Source: Bremia lactucae
Taxonomy: Eukaryota; Oomycota; Peronosporomycetes; Peronosporales; Peronosporaceae
NCBI RefSeq assembly: GCF_004359215.1
Contig: NC_090611.1
Location: forward strand, 2,029,196-2,090,822
DNA length: 61,627 bases
Direction: 5' to 3'
The first letter of the stretch is position 1. The number at the start of each line of letters is the position of its first letter. Under the pieces are notes generated by a model that saw nothing but the letters and a program-made list of their open reading frames with translations, ran no database searches and was not told where the DNA came from. The position numbers and the translations under genes were made by a program. Of the stretch, positions 42,079 to 52,072 are shown piece after piece.

Positions 42079-42235
42079 AGTGAGGCCACTTGCTCTATGG
42101 CACATGTCCCGCCTTGGCTCGTTTGTCGAAGAACTCATCGATATAATTGACTTGTCCCTTCGGCAACGGCCACTGCCTGGTCACACAATACTTGGTGTCA
42201 GGATCCAAATCAATTCCGTTCCCGATGCCCCTATC
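42079..42235 (-). pseudogene. RT N-terminal piece of the element split by element A
   Basis: The minus strand reads GIDLDPDTKYCVTRQWPLPK then QVNYIDEFFDKRAKAGHVP and a stop, exactly the sequence expected just upstream of the RT piece at 30,454. The two halves join across the GCTGC target site. Confidence 0.8.
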
Positions 42236-42238
42236 AGC

Positions 42239-43316
42239 CGGTCGGGATCGGACTCTGAAGCTACCACTAAGTTCAGAGTTATCGAACAAGTGAGTAGCAT
42301 TATACCTGAGTTTCCGAAGTCTGGGACCTCAACCTTGATGGTCTATAGCGTTCGAGTACGAGGCTTTGACCATGTGATGATCCTTCTCGTGAGTTATGGT
42401 GCATCACTGAATTTTGTTAAACTCGCAGCTTTAAAACTGAGATCGGCGATGGATGAGTCGCTTTGCCAAGATGGTAAGCGAGGAGAGGCGAGCGTTCGTT
42501 TAGCGAACGGCGCACTCGTATAATCCGAGGGAGTTCAAGTTGAACTCGCCTTCAGTTTAAGTGACTTCTGCTGTAAAGAGAATTTCACAGTGCTAGGTAT
42601 GATGAGCCCATATGACCTCATCCTAGGCATGCCATGGTTGGCAAGACGCCAGCCCTGGATAGACTGGCGTAGATGCACAGCTGCTAACAATAGCAGGACA
42701 CCGGAAAGGATGTGCTCCTCCGAGAGGCTTATGCAACTGATGTCGAGTCGTTCACAGTTGAGGGTGCCTGCGGCATTAACAGATGTGTAATCAATCTGTT
42801 GAGATCGGCGCGGGACTTCGCACCGATCTATTGTGTTGATGTCTTCGTTCATAGCAGAGCCAAGAATTGAAAGTTAGATGTTGAAGTACATCGTATCCAC
42901 GTCCGAAAAGTTCTGACACTTATGCGTAAGCATAAGTTGTATTCAAATATCAAGAAGTGTAAATTCGCTGCAAGCGAAATACCACTTCTTGGGTGCATTG
43001 TGAGTATACATGGTGTACGCCCTGATCCGAAAAAATCACGGCGATATCGACTGGCCTGTGCCAGTCGATGTAAAGAGGCTTCGAATGTTACTCGGCTTAC
43101 CGGTGTATATGCTCCCGCAATTATGCCGAAATGGAAGTACATATTTCCTTTTTGATGAAAAAATATCTAAAACGGTCATTGAACGCTGATTTTCAGCATT
43201 CCTTTGAGGTTACCAAGCAAACCTTGATGCAATCGCCAATTCTGGCGATTCCGGACCAAGACAGACCATATTATGTGGTCTGTGACGCCAGTGATTTTCA
43301 ATCTGCTGTGCGTTAA
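42239..43316 (+). pseudogene. Protease-RT fragment, arm 2 (head-to-head partner)
   Basis: Plus strand: TTKFRVIEQVSSIIPEF, STLMVYSVRVRGFD, LLVSYGASLNFVKLAALKLR (D-S-G lost), YDLILGMPWLARRQPW, then RT LLRSARDFAPIYCVDVFVHS, LMRKHKLYSNIKKCKFAASE and LLGCIVSIHGVRPD to RNase H start VVCDASDFQSAV (43,275). It mirrors 6,910-5,830. Confidence 0.75.
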
Positions 43317-43339
43317 TGCACCTGTAAGTGAACTAATCT

Positions 43340-43416
43340 AGACACCCCACCTTCACTGTAATCAGTGTAGGTTGACAAGCACTTTTATCCGAACTAGCAA
43401 AAGGTGCCCCGTTACA
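43340..43416 (+). repeat. LTR 3'-end fragment
   Basis: CTTCACTGTAATCAGTGTAG ... GGTGCCCCGTTACA matches the 3' ends of the LTRs at 5,085-5,170 and 49,080-49,144. Arm 1 lacks it. 43,417-43,640 is AT-rich with no gene seen. Confidence 0.55.
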
Positions 43417-43639
43417 ATATATAGCGCCTACTTGCGCACGGATCGATCGTGTCTAGTTACGATCGCGGTATTTACTAAACTCTAGTCAATTATTCTACAT
43501 AATTATTCTCTTGTTGCCTCAATATTGAGCCAAAATTATCGATCGATAATAATTTTAAATCTTATATTGATACCCTTTTCACTTTACTTCACACCCTTTC
43601 CGCAAATTCTTAAAACCAAAACCCTCTTCCTTTTCAATG

Positions 43640-43903
43640 GTGACTGGTGGTTGCAGAGATGTAGATCTTCGCCATACTGTCGATTTGCAAAGTTGTATTG
43701 AATTTTTCTTCCCACGCTAGGGCCTCCGGGGAATTCCCTCAGCTTTTGCGCATTTACGGCACGTCGGTCACATTTTAGGTATATCCGCCTTCCTGTAATC
43801 GAGCCTTGTATCGAACAGCATAGCCTTGACCACGTGCAAATAACTGCACAGCATCACCAAGCCGGACCCGGCTGGAAAACTCAACCTCTGGGGCGGGAAG
43901 CAT
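43640..43903 (-). pseudogene. FAR1/MULE-like fragment, arm 2 copy
   Basis: Minus-strand ATG at 43,903 opens MLPAPEVEFSSRVRLGDAVQ then LFARGQGYAVRYKARLQEGG and a stop, with Lys-Cys-Asp-Arg in the next frame. It has a single copy of the unit duplicated in arm 1. The upstream leader (to about 44,130) is shared with arm 1. Confidence 0.35.
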
Positions 43904-44195
43904 GTTATTGTGTGGTAATGGCGTGGATGAGGATGGCACAGGTAATTACAAAGCAGACGTGATTGGCGCGGGAGAAGACGACATGATAGTGGTGTTGAAA
44001 GGGTGGTTTTATTGTTATAGAATAGAAACGCTGTAGTTAGCGGAAAGTGGTCAGGACTGGTACAGATGGCTGCCCGGCGTCGGCCTCAGGAATGATGTTG
44101 TTTCATCCCGCATTTCACCACGGACAATATCCACGCGATGAATCTAAATCTTACATGCGTAAAGACAACATATCACGCTACAATTATCCCCCTAA

Positions 44196-44698
44196 TGTAA
44201 AAGGGCACCCTTTGCTAATACTGATAACAGTACTAGTCAACCTACACTGATTACAGTGAAGGTGAAGTGCCTCGACTACTTTACGTACACGACGTGCAGA
44301 GGAAGATTCCAAGTAGCTAGAAGTCTTAGCTACTAAAGGTAAATACTAAGGCTTTATAATCAGGAACAAATATATTGTATTAATAATTTGTTTTTCGTAA
44401 CGATCTTCGATCTACTGGCTTAAATATATTAAAACAATGCAATGCGTCTTCTTGCGCGACGCCTAATCGTGTCTTGCAACGATTGGCGGGGTTGATTCAA
44501 ACTTAAATCAACTAATCAATAGAACTTATGTCTTATTGCGTCAGTATCACTATATTTGGTAATATTGGTACTATAAAAGTCAAAATTATTGAAAAATTAA
44601 AATTATGAATTTCTTTATTAAGTTCCTCTTATAGGAAATATTATGTATCATTCCTCTTGTAGGAAATAACATTTTACGTCAAGGGACACCCCGCTACA
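44196..44698 (-). repeat. LTR, minus orientation (503 bp)
   Basis: The plus strand runs TGTAAAAGGGCACCC to ACACCCCGCTACA, the reverse complement counterpart of 4,667-5,170. No PBS adjoins. Confidence 0.65.
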
Positions 44699-44788
44699 TC
44701 ACTTCTTCTTCAGCAGCAGTCACTTTAGTGACAGATGTAAAGTGACAGAGTACTATTATGTCTCTCTCTGTAAAGTAGCATTTGTTCA

Positions 44789-47310
44789 TGTTTGGGAGAT
44801 AGACCGTTCATTGTTTATACAGACCATGCGTTTTTAAGCACGGCCGTAAACAGTCACATCTCTCGCAAAGAATAGCGAGATGGTTGTTTTTCTTTGCGGA
44901 GTATTATTTCTCCGTGGAAAGCAAACCAGGACGACTTAATGTCGTCGCTGATACCCTTTCGCGCCGGACCGATTTTGAGCTGTACAAATCAACATGCGAA
45001 TAAGCCCACTGCTGCAAAAGTCAACATTAAGCATGAGCCCACTGTTGCACCAATAAGTGTTATTTAGTTGAACATTACTTGATGACGTTAGAAGAGCCTA
45101 TCAAGAAGATAAGGTCTTAAAGATTTGGTGGAACACCTATGATTTCCATCACAACAACTTTTAAAAGGATCGACAAAATTGCATCGATCCTCAACAGATC
45201 GATGCACAAAAAGTAATGGTTTAGTGTAGTACAGAGCCATTGCTGGCGACAAATGTCGTGTCGTCACCCCCTCTAATAATGATATGCGCTTACGCATCAT
45301 GTATGAGCACCACGATGCACCTATAAAGTGGGTATCGTGGGCGTGAGAAAACTTTTCTCACGATTAGTCGCGATTTCTACAGGCTACGCCAGTCTGAATT
45401 CGTCCGCACGTTAAAACCTGCTTGCGAAGTCTATTAATGGGTGAAGCCCAGTGCTTCATCCCGTGCTTCGCTAAAACCTCTGCTTGTACCGGCAGAGTGT
45501 TGGCAGTCCGTATCGATGGACTTCGTCTTCGGATTTCTCGAAGTAGGTCACAAGAATAAGGGTATTTTTGTGGTTGTTAATCATTTCAGCAAGTTGGTTT
45601 ACCTTGCTGCAGCCCGAAGTCGATCACTGCCGAAGGCTGTGCTCGTGGCTTTATTGATACGATATTTTGACTCCATGGGCTATCCCGTCAAATCGAGACC
45701 TCGATTCACGGCGGGTTTTGGCAATCTCTCATCAATCAGTTCAAATGTCAAATTCTGACCATTTGAAGTGTCAAAATGGTCAGACAGAACTGGTTAATCG
45801 TATCACCGAAGAAAAATACTTTGCGGATACATTCACTCATTTACGAGTTGTAATCAGTGGCAGAAAATTTGCCATCATCCATCCGGCGCATGTATCAACA
45901 AAGCATGCCCCGTTTTTTGATAATGGCTTGCGACATCCATGAAAATCCACCTTGTTTGAGAGTGACTCTAGTTCAAGAGTGGACGGACACGTTCAAGCAA
46001 AGGCCAATCTTGCTCTTGCTCATCACACTTGATTTAACAGTCAATGCAAAAGGTATTAATGTTAAATCAATCGAAATTGCAGATTACAAACTTAGCAATA
46101 GCGATAAGCCTAATGCTAATTTTGGTAACGACGATGCTAATAAACTCAGCAGCGAAACGGTAATATTGTTGAGAACAATGACCCTCTCACTAAAAAGAAG
46201 AGCGAAATATTCGCACTGCGCACCGGGTAACTTTGATAACGACGATACTGATAAAACTCAGCATCGAAACAGTAATTTTAGTGAGAAAAAATGATCCTCT
46301 CACTTAAGAATGATATATACGCATTGCGCACCGGGCACACGAAAAACAAAACCGAGTCGACAGAGCGATTCCTGCTGGATGAATGGCAGTGGTCCATTTC
46401 GAGCAGGGTTCCATCGCTGATGCGGAGGACCGATAGAAATGGAGCGCTAACATAAATGGAAGAGCAAACAATATTTCATTAACATTCACGACCTAGTCCT
46501 ACTTCTACGGTAAATCTACTAAAACATGTGGTGATGAATGCGAGCAGTAATCAATTCCTGCCCAGGTATACCGGCCCGTTTCGTATACTGCTCGCCAAGG
46601 CAATGTGTAACCAATCGATCTGCCTCGTAGGATGCGTACGCATCCTAGGTTTTACGTCGGACGTCTCCGCCCGCACTATCAGTACGAGGCTTCTTCCGGT
46701 TCCGAATCAAATCAGCACGGTCCAAGGAATCCGCCAAACACTGATGGTCCCGAGTCAAACCTGATAGTCTCGGGAAAGAGTCTAGCTCTCACGAATCAGC
46801 CGTTTTACTTCATCCTTCAAGGACGAAGTCTTTTGACAAGCTATCACCGTCCTGTCTCGAAGGGATTAATACGTCCGTTCGTTCGACGGTTGAACGACCG
46901 CAACTTGCGCATGAATTTTTGCAACTGTTCGCGACAAACATTATCGACCGTCGACGCTTACTCGCGACGACGGGAACGTTCATGGTCAACGTCCTACCTT
47001 AAATACCGGAGGACGTGATACAAAATCATTGTGATGACTCGGGCTCGACGTGTGAGGCGAATCCAACATCCTTTGACGGACTCGAGTAGTGAGAAGTGAT
47101 TTCTAGTCGAACACTTCTCTTCACGGTGGTGGTCGTTCGTTGGCGAGGGTATCCACCCTCGCATGATAGATGGAAACCTGTTCCCAACTAAGCGTGGATG
47201 TTCCTCCCGAGTCTTGTTCGACACTACGACGAGATCTATTCTCTTCCTCAGAGGGCCCATCGGAGAACAAGCACTCCCCGCGCTTGTAAAAGGATTGAAG
47301 GTTCTGAATC
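44789..47310 (+). pseudogene. Chromovirus pol fragment (RNase H - IN - chromodomain)
   Basis: RNase H begins abruptly: LGDRPFIVYTDHAFLSTAV (44,789). Integrase: LRIMYEHHDAPI (45,286), PVPAECWQSVSMDFVFGF (about 45,487), VVNHFSKLVYLAAARSRS, NGQTELVNRI-type end (45,775). IN C-terminus: NQFLPRYTGPFRILLAK (46,549) and MRTHPRFYVGRLRPHYQYE (46,632). Chromodomain: VVVRWRGYPPSHDRWKPVPN (about 47,127) then LVRHYDE. Many stops. It is closest to the minus element at 9.9-14.2 kb. Confidence 0.75.
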
Positions 47311-47399
47311 CTTTCGCACATCTCAGAAGAGACGGACATCCTCCAATGATGGTCTTATAGGGAGTAGGCTTCCTTAGGGGCATGCTACACCCTTAAAGC

Positions 47400-47720
47400 A
47401 GCAGGGACGTGTATCATCCCACGAGAGGCAAAGCAAACCTCTCTGGACAAATCCGTCCTACAAACCGGTCACGGAAACTATCCAGTTTATTAAGGTAGGT
47501 CTCACGGCCTTGGCTTTGCACATTCTAAACAAATGATTCCCAAGCTTGAAACAGAGAAGCTTTATCCTTTGCACGCTTGCAGGTGTACCATCGATGCTGG
47601 AAAAAGCATCGATGAAGAATTCCGTTTCGTCCTCACCAGGCTTGTGAAGCCTGGATAAGTCGAACAACGGAATTTTGTAGCGTTCTCCTTCAGTCTTCTG
47701 TCGTATTGCACTTGCCGTAT
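47400..47720 (-). pseudogene. Antisense gag-like ORF fragment
   Basis: Minus strand: RYKIPLFDLSRLHKPGEDET then EFFIDAFSSIDGTPASVQRI and LLCFKLGNHLFRMCKAKAV. It is homologous to 50,400-50,030 (HIPLFDSSRFHKPGED) and again sits directly downstream of a plus-strand chromodomain. Upstream it is fused to an RNase H-like segment. Confidence 0.5.
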
Positions 47721-48000
47721 GATCAGCATGCTGTCTCCGATGAAATGCAGAGGCTCCAGCTGATGGTCTTGCGCATGTTGCAGGGCTTGTACCAAGCTTC
47801 ATACTCGGCGACGTTGTTCGTCGTCCTCCGATCGCCATACGCCATACTGGCGCACCACACTACACGGGATGTCTCCACTGTGTCACCGAGCCGGCCGCAC
47901 TACTATTGAGCCGAATCCGCCTGGGCCAGGCTTCCCCCCTCGACTACCGTCGAAGAAACGCCAGGCACCCTCCTTCACTCAGCACCGGTGTCTTAATAAG
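47700..48000 (-). pseudogene. Second-type RNase H domain fragment
   Basis: Minus strand: AWRFFDGSRGGSLAQA, VVWCASMAYGDRRTTNNVAE, with YEALVQALQHAQDHQLEPLH and FIGDSMLIIRQVQYDRRLKE in neighbouring frames. D-G-S, N-N-x-A-E-Y-E and G-D-S are RNase H active-site motifs of the plant/archaeal-like type, unlike the DASNFA/YTDHASL retroviral-type domain in pol here. Frame shift between halves; fused to the antisense gag-like segment at about 47,710. Confidence 0.6.
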
Positions 48001-48019
48001 CGACGTTGTCAATGCCTAT

Positions 48020-48235
48020 TCTACTAACTGCTCATGCGAGCTAGTGACAATTCGCTTACAGCGGTAAGCAACCCAAGTGGTATGCTATGGGAGTGGCTAA
48101 ATATGCCCCAAGGGCTTTTCAATGCCTCAGCTACTCTTAATTGTCTAGTGACACAACTGTTCAGTCTTCACCGAGGTTATGCACAGACTTAATTCGATGA
48201 CACTTGTGTCCATAGTCGTGCAGAGCAGATGTGGA
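48020..48235 (+). pseudogene. RT palm fragment
   Basis: Plus strand: MRASDNSLTAVSNPSGMLWE, WLNMPQGLFNASATL and (shifted) FDDTCVHSRAEQM. Isolated; followed by LTR-like sequence. Confidence 0.65.
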
Positions 48236-48239
48236 TAAT

Positions 48240-48481
48240 CACATAGACAAATTGCGAAACAGTATTTATGTATAATTGACTCATTGCTCACTGGCCATTC
48301 GCGCGTGTAGCAGTGATTGACGAGCTTAAAAAATAAATTTTCAAAACAACCATTGATTCGAACTGTCAAATAACTGCCGCAATATCACCGTGTATGGTAT
48401 AATTGGCAATTTATATAAACTTTTTCTGAATCTTTCCTCATTAGGCAAATAAGATTCATGAAACAAGCTACACCGTTACAA
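48240..48481 (-). repeat. LTR fragment related to 17,798-18,240
   Basis: CATTCGCGCGTGTAGCAGTG, TGCCGCAATATCACC-GTGTATGG and the end AAGCTACACCGTTACA parallel the distal half of the LTR at 18,030-18,240. 48,482-48,680 shows no gene. Confidence 0.5.
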
Positions 48482-48680
48482 TAACCAACTTATCAATTTG
48501 TAATTGATAACAAAATACAAACAGCTGTTTCGTGAAAATGCGTAACGCGTCAGAATTGAGCATTTACGGTCTTACACTTTGTGAAATTGTTCGAAAGCTT
48601 ACAAATGTTGGTTTTATTCAAACTCACTGCGCCTTGGCCAACGATACTTGTTTGGTTTGATTCAAGCAAATCAGTTTAGT

Positions 48681-49144
48681 TGTCCTAACGGAGTGTCCCG
48701 TTACATAAGTATTATTTCCTATAAGAGAGAATTATATATAGGTACTAAATATCATCATATAATATATATTACTTAACATTTCCAACATCCCGAATACGAT
48801 AAAATTGTAGCAGCGGGACAACATTTCTGTCGATTAGTTAACTTAATTTTTAATCAAGTCCGTCAAGCTCTGCTAGACGCACGAGCGGGGCGCAAAGGTT
48901 GCAATACATAATTTGATATTAATATATTAAAGTCAGTAGATATAAAAGATCGTTATGTAGGACCTTAACATATTAACAATTTTACTTTTTTCCTATATTA
49001 AAGCCTTTAGTATCGACCTTTAGTAGCTAAGATTTTTTTATCTGGGCGTCGTGAGCGTGAAATTTCGGAGGGACCTCACCTTCACTGTTATCAACGCAGA
49101 TTGGCTAGTACTGAATCAGTACTAGTGAAAAGAACCCCGTTACA
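48681..49144 (+). repeat. 5' LTR, plus orientation (464 bp)
   Basis: Begins TGTCCTAACGGAGTGTCCCG and ends AGAACCCCGTTACA, followed after CC by a PBS. Its 3' half resembles 4,667-5,170. Confidence 0.65.
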
Positions 49145-49146
49145 CC

Positions 49147-49165
49147 TGGTAGCACTTCGTGGTCC
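49147..49165 (+). other. Primer-binding site
   Basis: TGGTAGCACTTCGTGGTCC, two nucleotides after the LTR end, same 11-base core as element A. Confidence 0.75.
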
Positions 49166-49610
49166 GTTCAACGGCCACGCATGTTCCGTCCAACAAGGAC
49201 ATGATGGATGAAAATGGAGGTAGCTTCCAAGTCCCTCAAGGAAGCTTCCACGCAAGTCGTGAGAGGTTCACTTACTTGCGTGACATCGAATGGAAAGCGG
49301 TTGGGCGTATGAGCTCAACCGTAGGCGGGACAGCCATAAGCAAAATGTTGTGGGATCTACAAAGACACGAACAACATGCGTCCATCGCCGAGTTCATACA
49401 ACATGAACTTGACGTGGTCCTGCGAAAAGATATCCTTGCTTAACTGGCAAGGCTCACAATACGCAGAGGTGACGAGAGAACAGAATGCTCATCAGTTAGA
49501 ACTGTTGAGACAAATGCATTTGCATGCAAATAGGGACATTCGACCCGAAGGCTTCAAGAATGAAATATCCAAGTCCAAGGCAGGAAAAAGCGCCTCCTTG
49601 TTATAATATT
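49159..49610 (+). pseudogene. Gag N-terminal fragment
   Basis: ORF 49,159-49,443 (95 codons): MVRSTATHVPSNKDMMDENG ... FTYLRDIEWKAVGRMSSTVG ... EFIQHELDVVLRKD. It matches the N-terminal gag layout of element A (TTVEWQALHRLAAVSG) and of the minus element (MSSTVGNDAILAML, 55,852). A frameshift leads on to LLRQMHLHANRDIRPEGFKN (49,510). Truncated at about 49,610; no zinc knuckle. Confidence 0.65.
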
Positions 49611-49639
49611 CCGTCGAATTAGACGATGCCTAGACGCTC

Positions 49640-49945
49640 GCCGCGTTGATGACGATGCGACGAATGTATTTTTTCCGGCATCGATGGTACACGTGCAAGC
49701 ATGCAAAGGATGCAACTCCTCTGTTTAGGCTTGGGAGTCATTGGTTCGGAACGTACAAAATCAAAGCCGTGAGGCCTGGCTTGACAAACTGGATGCTTTT
49801 CATGAGCGGTTTGAAGGACGGACTGTCGCTACAAGCTGCACCGTTTGTCCAGAGAGGCTTGCCTTGCCTCTCGTGAGGGATTTCATGTCTTTGCTTTTTT
49901 AAGGGTGCAGTCCATGTTCTTAAGGAGGCCTACTCCCTTAAAGAC
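49640..49945 (+). pseudogene. Antisense-type gag-like fragment, plus orientation
   Basis: WYTCKHAKDATPLFRLGSHW (49,691) is the reverse-complement counterpart of 47,640-47,400. At about 49,945 it meets the minus-strand copy of the same protein, giving a palindromic junction. Confidence 0.45.
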
Positions 49946-49949
49946 CATC

Positions 49950-50735
49950 CTCCAATGATGCTCTTTGAGGTGCCTCCTTAGGGCCATGACCGTCACCGTT
50001 AAAACACCATGGGCGTGAGTCCCTCCACGAGAATCAACGTAACCCTGTCTCTTTAAACAAACTGTGCAGCTTGTAGCGTGCAGCGACTACAGTTCGTTTT
50101 TCACACCGTTCACGGATCATCCAGTTTGTCAGCCAGGCCTCACGGCCTGTGCTTTGCACACTCTGTACAAATGCTACCCAAGCTTCTAACAAAGGAGTGG
50201 AATCCTTTGCCCGCTTACATGTGTACCGCCAATACTGGAAATTAGCATCGATAAGGAATTCCAAACGTCCTCACCAGGCTTGTGAAACCTGGATGAGTCG
50301 AATAACGGAATATGGTATCGATCGTTGGTAACACCGGAGAAACGAGTTAGGTCGCTCTTAGAGGGCAACCAAGGCTTCTTTTCGGGAGTAAACCGCAAAA
50401 CATTGCGGTCCCTCTCCCGTTAGTTCATGTTAACGTTAACGCCAACATAGCGCTTGGAGTGAACTTTACGATCACTCCGTCCTGGTGACGCATGCCAACA
50501 CCACCAGTAGCATTCTTGTCGAAGTCACCTTTACGATCACTTCGCTCCTAGTGATGCATATTGACATCACCCGAGTTATTGTCATCCATGGAGTCATGAC
50601 AAAAAAAGATGACTCCGCACCAAAAGGGTCAAATACAACCTCGTCATCACCTCTTTGGTTGTCATGTCAGAACCCGTAGAATTAACGAACATGACCTCAG
50701 TTGATCCGGAGGCCTTTGCCATCGAGTCGGTTGAT
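49950..50735 (-). pseudogene. Antisense gag-like ORF, longest copy of its family
   Basis: The minus strand starts at an ATG near 50,720 (MAKASGSTEVMFVNSTGSDM, TTKEVMTRL), with broken frames through Val/Asn-rich sequence, then 50,398-50,186 LPSKSDLTRFSGVTNDRYHI, PLFDSSRFHKPGED, and 50,264-50,034 EFLIDANFQYWRYTCKRAKD, STPLLEAWVAFVQSVQSTGR, EAWLTNWMIRERCEKRTVVA. It ends against the plus LTR at 50,789 with only about 55 bp between. Inactive through frameshifts. Confidence 0.5.
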
Positions 50736-50788
50736 GACGCCGACACGACCCAGTCAAAAAAACTACAATGGGAGCAGCAGATGACTTG

Positions 50789-51182
50789 TGTAACGGGGTG
50801 TATCGTTACATGAAATTAACACTTAAAGGTTGTTAATTAATATATTAACTAAAAGTCATATAATATTTGCAGGATATCACTTTATATAGTAATATTCAGA
50901 ATTCTTATCCATAAATAGGTATAGACCATTATACCTATTTATTCCGCAGACTAATCAGCTGTAGGAGTAATCAAAGAGAGAGTTACAGATAAGATAGAGA
51001 TAAGAATTCAATTACATGTTTAGTATTAGATTATAATTAAGTTAGCATTTACAAAGATAGAACAAGAGACACTTAATTATATTTAATACAGTTTTCGTTT
51101 TACCCTCTTAAAGCTAGTTGCCTTAAGAGAAGTCTTCCTCTGCACGTACTAGTGTACGTGAAATAACGTAAGGCACCACTCG
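50789..51182 (+). repeat. Truncated LTR, plus orientation
   Basis: Starts TGTAACGGGGTGTATCGTTA, contains AGGTTGTTAATTAATATATT and CTTCCTCTGCACGTACTAGT, and stops at GTAAGGCACC (51,182) without the terminal ~80 bp seen in its reverse-oriented relative at 55,974-56,518. Confidence 0.6.
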
Positions 51183-51189
51183 CAATCGA

Positions 51190-52072
51190 CCATCGGTAAA
51201 AACTCGCTTAAATTCTGATACGATTGGAGACTTAACCTCGAGGAACCTCTTCGAGGACGCGATTTATGCATTCCGTCTGACAATCTGTCTCTAGATGATC
51301 AAAAGTTGACATAGTTAGCCGTTCCCGAGAGTTCGGGACACGGATTGCTAAAAATCCGCCGTGAACCGTGGATATCTATGGAAGACCTGTTCGCGGAGTA
51401 AATCGTGGGGTTTGAATACCGTGTCGATAAAGACACGCGCACAGCCCGGAGCCGTGATCGTTTCTGATTCAGCAACAAGATGTACCATCTTGCTGAATCA
51501 GTCTACAAAAACAAGAATTCCATTGTTTTTGTGAACGTCTTCGGGAAATTCGAAGACGAAGTCCATAAAACGGACTGCCAACATTTTGCCGAAAGTGGTA
51601 GAGGTTGGAGATGTGCAAGGGATGAAGGGCAAGACCTAACCCGTTGACATACCTTGCAAGCACGAATGTACTTGCACACGAAATGATACTGGCGAGGCCA
51701 GTAAAAGTCGCGACTTACTGTTAGGTAAGTCTTCTCACGTCCACGATGTCCACTTGTTTGAGCATCGTGACACTCATACATGATGCGCAAGCGCAAATCA
51801 GTGTGAGTCGGGACGACGACACGTGGGGTGTCGCCGGTAACGGCTGTGTAATACAATAAGCCGTTACGTGTTGTGTATCGATCGGATGACGATCGATATA
51901 AAGCCGGTAGATCTTTAAAAGATTTATCGGATGGATTCATTAAATGATCCATCAAACATAGAAGGTCCTTATTTTCTTTATAGGCTTTCTTTATTTCATC
52001 AACTAAGGTTGATGACGGAACACTCGTAGTGAGTGTTGCAGCAGTAAGATCACTTTCACTGTCGGGGTGCAC
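51190..52072 (-). pseudogene. Integrase of the 51-56 kb element
   Basis: ORF 52,072-51,503 (189 codons): linker VPSSTLVDEIKKAYKENKDL, zinc domain LRIMYECHDAQTSGHRGREK ... ACKVCQRVRSCPS, then the catalytic core start PLPLSAKCWQSVL with the first Asp region frameshifted (WTSSSNFPKT). Later, YPRFTADF (about 51,370) is a remnant of D-R-D-P-R-F-T. Confidence 0.75.

Larger units (their letters stand above)
27977..44780 (-). repeat. Large inverted repeat, arm 2 (interrupted by element A)
   Basis: 27,977-30,454 plus 42,079-44,780 together match the reverse complement of 4,575-9,906. The interval 30,455-42,073 is a later insertion with its own target duplication. Removing it leaves about 5.2 kb, close to the 5.3 kb of arm 1. 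An LTR 3' end fragment and AT-rich sequence at 43,320-43,640 are specific to this arm. Confidence 0.75.

Noticed and set aside
46994..47383. 129-codon minus ORF, similar to ORFs at 3,289-3,762
   Set aside because: Similarity between copies is explained by the chromodomain coded on the plus strand; the minus frame over that part is a shadow.
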